Source: Macrocystis pyrifera (taxonomy: Eukaryota > Sar > Phaeophyceae > Laminariales > Laminariaceae). From it: a stretch of DNA of 64,000 nucleotides. The position numbers and the translations under genes were made by a program. Below the pieces are notes generated by a model, which saw nothing but the letters and a program-made list of their open reading frames with translations, did not search any database and was not told the origin of the DNA. Shown here one piece after another: positions 59,509-64,000 of the stretch. The stretch spans positions 10,059,930 to 10,123,929 of the forward strand of contig JASSKH010000007.1 in the NCBI GenBank assembly GCA_031763025.1, given 5' to 3'. The stretch's first letter is position 1. Every line of letters begins with the position of its first letter.

Positions 59509-59751
59509 GGCGATGTACCCCGAATCTGGCGTAAAACCGCAGACCAGGCGTATCCACCCGGCTCAAAAAAAAAACGGCTGTACATCCCGATCAAAAGAGG
59601 GAAAAAAACGCTCGGGAGTCGTCCTTCGGTGTAAGCAAAAAGCGGACAAAATGACACACCATGGCTTCGCTCCGTCAGTTGGCCCATGTGATCACATGAC
59701 CGTGGGAAGCCCCAAGATTGAAAGTTGCACCGTAGTCGTCTCCGCAACACT

Positions 59752-59858
59752 ATTACGGGGGACCATAGTAAACAGCACCTTCGGCACACACAAAAACCTA
59801 TAAATTTCCCTATTTTTACTAACAAAATTTGGTCACATTTACTATGGTCCCCCGTAAT
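59752..59858 (+). mobile_element. ~107-bp MITE family A, copy 8
   Basis: TIRs ATTACGGGGGACCATAGTAA and complement, with loop acacacaaaaacctataaat. Confidence 0.85.
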
Positions 59859-59997
59859 AGGCGACAATCTCCTGTGACCACGATGGCAGAATGGTGGACA
59901 CGACTCGTACATAGCCGAGTGCGTGAGGACTGACTGCAGCTGTACCGGTATGAAGAAAGGGACCCCGGAACCGGGACGGTATATCTACATGCGTACT

Positions 59998-60118
59998 ATT
60001 ACGGGGGGCCACACTAAATAGGACCAAATATTGTTGGTAAAAATAGGGAAATTATATACCAGGTAGGTTTTTTTTTCTGTACCGTACATAGGTCTTATTT
60101 AATAGGGTCCCCCGTAAT
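59998..60118 (-). mobile_element. MITE family A, copy 9, with internal insertion
   Basis: About 121 bp because TACCAGGTA and a T run extend the loop. TIRs ATTACGGGGGGCC and GGGTCCCCCGTAAT. Confidence 0.8.
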
Positions 60119-60249
60119 ACTGTAGAGCAAAAAGTAGAATACCGGTACGTAGACCTGTTTCTTCATCGAAACTACTGCTGAGAAGTCAAACTTGGCCGTT
60201 CTAGACGTCCTTCATCATACTTTTTTGGATGCCAAACAAATGAAGCCAG

Positions 60250-62352
60250 CCAACTCGCTCATGTCATCCACTTGAAATCAGTTAGTTCGCTGGCCGGGAA
60301 GCCCAGCAAGTCACGGCCTTACGACAGCAGTACAGCAGTAGTACTACTAATACCCCTCTTGGGACACAGGCATTGTAGCCTCGAAAAACGAGAAAAGGGG
60401 CGAGTGAGTACTCTCTCGGGATATCCAGAAAGACTTCGCAGTCATGCCGTGGCCAGCGTGCTGCACGCGTGCCGTACACCTCCCGACGCTGCACCAGGGG
60501 CTACGGGCACGTCTCCTACCCCAGCGGCTCGAGAATTTTCGTTGGGTGGATACTGCTGTAAATAATGTCGTAATTTACTGCACAGGTTCCTACAGGTTTT
60601 CCCCTCTCATTTCCCCTAAAAGCGGTCCAACACTTCACACTTTTAGAACTTCAGGGTAGGGGGGAAAAAAAACTGACGGAGAACACATAAATGCCGATTT
60701 GACTGAATCGACCGCGCGGAACATCGAGGGCTGCTTCTATTGCTTCCATCAGGGCAGCGGGTAGTGCGTTGAACCCTTCTGCTAATGGTGCACTAGTGTA
60801 CAGAAAACAAACTGCTGAATCTGATTCAAAATGTTTCGTCACAATAATAGTTTTGAAGGGCTTAACTTAAGGGCGGGCTCCAATGCAAGGAGTTGCACCA
60901 CCACGCGCGTAAGCATGAACTATCATCGTGTGCTGCAAGCTCACACCGCGTCGGTGTATTACTTTTTTTTTTAACCACACATACGTAAAAATGAACCCAG
61001 CCGACCGGTCGAACAAAGTCAGTTTCGTACAAGACTGGCTTCGCCAGCCAACTGTTGCGGGGGAACAGCGTTACCACTAAATAAATTATGATTACCTGGT
61101 ATCGTTTACGTGTACACATATATAGGGGCATACGTGTTTCTTCGTCCAATGCGGATTTGGAATACTATGCCCCCTAGAAGCACTGCTGTACCTGGTAATA
61201 ACTACCAGGAGGTATTAAATAATAGCCGGGAAGTCCAGTCAAGTCACAGCCGTATGTATAATACCAGGTACAGAAGGTAAATACTGCTATTATTACGTAA
61301 ATGCCCGGGAGAATACATGATGGGTACCGGCTACCGCAAAGGTCGTCAGAGTCCGAGTCCGAGTCATCGGGGCTCAACCAATGACTCGCGAACCCGAGTC
61401 CTTTTGATGTACTGAGTCCCCAGGGTACAAGAGCTGAAATGACTAGGGCTGTGAGTTGGTTGACTAATAGTTGCCAGCTAGTCACTAGTTGGCTACAGTA
61501 GGTATTGTATTAATAGTTAGTTGCGACGGTGCCAACTGTCCAACTATTTTTCGCATTTGGGATTTTTTGCTTATAGGAAGGCTTGTTTGGCACGGGGTAC
61601 GTATTTCCCGGCGTCTTCAAGTGTGACGCCGCGAGCACACAGAGAGGCCTTATGCGACTCATGGCGCACCAACCCATCGCCATCGACTGTGCCGGTGCCG
61701 ATTGCAGAGCCGAAGGTGTCGGCAGCGCTAAGCCTGGCCTGTCGACAGACCAAGGCAGTGTAGGAGCGTCCGTCGAGCAAGTGGCCGTTCCGAGCGCTCC
61801 TCCGCGACCGAGAGCGCGCGACACGGCAGGGTTCGTTACCGCGTATATAGAGAAGTATTTGCCCGCTCAACTATGAACCGTTCTTGAACCGCTCAACCGC
61901 CAGCGATGAATAATCTGTTCTCTTTGCTCTTGTCGTAGAAATGGTCCCAGTCTGTTTCGTACCAGGTATGTTCTTTTTTGGTGTTATTTTACTGGTGGTG
62001 TGATACTGCTTGCCGCACTACAGCAGTAGTATTTACCGTTACGACAAAATGGAACACCAGTGAGAGATCCCCACAGGGGGACGGCATGTCCATATTTCAT
62101 ACTTCTGATGCACGCCCCTATAAAGTCTGATAAACTGAGGCGAATCTAAAAAATTACGTGATCAAAACCTGAGTCAAGCCTGGACGATTTATCATACTTA
62201 TCGAGTGTAAAATGAAGCCAAGCAGCGTTTTTTTCTTGCCTACGGCGACGCCTTCAGCGGGATCCTTCGGAGGTGCCTCTTCTAGTCGACTAGTTGGCTG
62301 GCGAAGGCAGCCAACTAATAATATGTGGGAACTCCAGCCAACTCATAGCCCT
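60250..62352. repeat. Scattered short module gccgggaagtccag...cacagcc
   Basis: Related sequences appear at about 60250-60325, 61018-61072, 61215-61255 and 62284-62352, with CAGCCAACT and GGGAAGYCCAG cores. The last includes a perfect 10-bp hairpin TAGTTGGCTG-GCGAAGG-CAGCCAACTA (62291-62317). The function is unknown. Confidence 0.45.
61583..61876 (+). CDS. Uncertain open frame
   Basis: This plus-strand frame is open for about 97 codons (no ATG at its left edge) and ends AGFVTAYIEKYLPAQL-stop. A TATAG acceptor lies just upstream. A different plus-strand frame and one minus-strand frame are equally open over this GC-rich stretch, so strand and frame are not settled and no domain is seen. Confidence 0.22.
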   Translation: MFGTGYVFPGVFKCDAASTQRGLMRLMAHQPIAIDCAGADCRAEGVGSAKPGLSTDQGSVGASVEQVAVPSAPPRPRARDTAGFVTAYIEKYLPAQL

Positions 62353-62565
62353 AGAAATGACTGAGTTCTCGCGAGTCCCCAGGGTTCTACCGACAGCTGA
62401 AATGACTGAGCCCCCGCGAGTCCCTAGGGTACTGAAGAGTCCTCGCGAGTCACTAGGGTACTGGAAGCTGAAATGACTGCGTCTTCGCGAGTCCCTAGGT
62501 TACTCAAAGCTGAAGCGACTGACTGAGTCCTCGGGAATCCCTGGCGTACTGAAAGCTGAGTTGAC
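62340..62565 (+). repeat. ~41-bp minisatellite, about 5 copies
   Basis: Degenerate tandem units are built from gctgaaatgactgag, tcgcgagtccctaggg and tactgaa. One more isolated unit lies near 61375-61450. Confidence 0.75.
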
Positions 62566-63652
62566 TGGTACTCGGAGGTAATTACTCGGAGGCACTGGTA
62601 CTCTGATGACCTTTGTACTGCTAAGTAACTGCTGTACAGCAGTACCCGCATATACTCAAGGCGCGTTTCGCACACGGTAATTGAGCAACCGCAGCAATCA
62701 CAGACGACGAGTCGGCCAAACTCGGCCGCTCGTTGGACAGCACGGCGTCACCTCTTTAGCAGCATGGATGATGCTTTTTGACGAGTCAAAAAGCGTACGA
62801 GGTGTTCGTATGTAACTTACTCACCAGGGAATGCGGTGATACTTTACGAGTACTATTATTAATAATACCGCTGCTGCTGCTGCTGTGCGCAAAATACTCA
62901 AGACTTGTGCGCACGAATTACACCTACAGTAGTAGTGCTGGTAATATGTACCAGGTACCAGGTACACACTACTGCTACACACACAGCCTACAGCAGTCAG
63001 CACTGACTGCACATCGTAGTACCACGTGTACATTTGTATGATATGATAAGAGGATTGGATGTAAGGGTTGGGGATGGATACGTTGGGGGGTTGGAGGTTG
63101 GGTGGGTGGGGACGGGTTTCATTATTTTCGCAAAAGAGGGACTGATGGAAAATTGCCGACAGTACAAGTACCAAGACGGTGTTCGTATTATTGTTTGCTG
63201 TTTTTTTTTCTGTCTTTTGGTGTCCCACCGGGGATCTGGTTGTGTGTTCTATGGCGTGCGATCGGATGAAAAGCCTTTATTCAATTTGCGACGACGGCTG
63301 CCGTTATCCTGGTATGTATATACCAGTACTCGTACGTAAATTTTAATTTTGTAAAATAAAAACCAACAACAGCTGTGAGATCGAGGATCCGTTTGAAAGT
63401 CGCCAACCTGTGTGTGATATTTCGATCGATTTATAGGGCCGCATGCAGGAAATACAGCAGTCCGTACAATAAATGTGAGGAAGACAAAATCTGAAGCTGC
63501 AGAATTTAAGGAGTGGGGTGTGTGTCTATTTAGGGAAATAAATAAAAAGAAAACAATCCGGAAGTTGCCGCGCAACGTAGCGTTGTTATTGCTCTTGCGA
63601 AATAAACATGAGAACGAAGGAAGGCATCCGCGCAACCGCGGTGATACTCACC

Positions 63653-63789
63653 ATACGTACATATATCGCCCTTGTCAACATAAATCACGCGCAGTTGGGA
63701 CCAGAGTACAGGCAGTGCCATGAAAAATGTCACCGCAAAAATAATACAGAGTAGTCGGAGGCCGCCATTGCATGCATTGTGTAAATTCT
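63653..63789 (-). CDS. Possible exon with transmembrane segment
   Basis: A minus-strand open stretch lies between a TTCAG acceptor and a strong donor (TATG|GTGAGT). It reads LRLLCIIFAVTFFMALPVLW, a plausible membrane helix, followed by SQLRVIYVDKGDICTYG. Neighbouring exons were not found and no family is assigned. Confidence 0.3.
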
Positions 63790-64000
63790 GAATCACTCAT
63801 GAGATCTGCTCCATCTACCGCGAGTGTTCATCCAACCCAACCATCGGGTCCCTGGCTGCTGCTATTATACTACTGCTGCTGCTGCACTACTATTGCACAA
63901 CGTACACAACCTTTAATCGAGTCCATCCTCTTCAGGTTGTGGTCCTATGGGTCATAGCCCGTACCCGGGCACGAGCTGTGGGCTGGGCTGCTGTGCGATC

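Noticed and set aside
1-64000. tRNA, rRNA or spliceosomal RNA genes and integrated viral genes
   Set aside because: I looked for conserved boxes and hallmark motifs and saw none that hold up.

Overview
This is a nuclear eukaryotic window with many introns. Genes are broken into small exons of about 40-225 bp. The splice sites are ordinary GT-AG, often GTGAGT or GTGAGC donors, and the introns run to kilobases and are full of repeats. Two genes belong to families linked to cilia and flagella: an LRRC9-like leucine-rich repeat protein and a sperm-tail PG-rich (SHIPPO) repeat protein. The organism therefore probably makes flagellated cells. Composition, gene structure and the dense C-tract retroposons would suit a large-genome protist or alga such as a brown alga or another stramenopile. 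That placement is an inference, and no marker here fixes the taxon.

Layout. At 0-10 kb there are small unrecognised reading frames and, on the minus strand, exons of a SHIPPO-repeat protein. At 10-24 kb the sequence is mostly GTTA-rich degenerate repeats in two diverged blocks. Embedded there are a RanBP2-type zinc-finger ORF on the minus strand (15.3-16.3 kb), a Ser-rich ORF and a few isolated exon candidates. At 24-28 kb there are fold-back elements and MITEs. From 28.1 to 47.5 kb the plus strand carries an LRRC9 orthologue in about 18 exons, most of them phase-consistent. From 50.25 to 58.8 kb the minus strand carries serine hydroxymethyltransferase (SHMT) in ten visible exons; its catalytic core is complete apart from the amino-terminal exon and a one-base frameshift. 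At 59-64 kb there are MITEs, a minisatellite and weak reading frames.

The most distinctive feature is a retroposon system in the introns of the LRRC9 and SHMT genes. A SINE-like element of about 520 bp and a LINE fragment share about 75 bp at their 3' ends, and both end in poly(C) rather than poly(A). Most copies, many of them 5'-truncated, begin right after a C tract, usually the tail of an earlier copy, so they form head-to-tail arrays. All 17 SINE copies inside the two genes lie in the sense orientation of the host gene. Several C tracts sit about 40-85 nt upstream of 3' splice acceptors. At least three DNA-type MITE families are also present, one nested inside another.

Limits: exon calls rest on reading frame, splice consensus and remembered family motifs. 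Unmatched exons, gene ends and transcript starts could not be confirmed.
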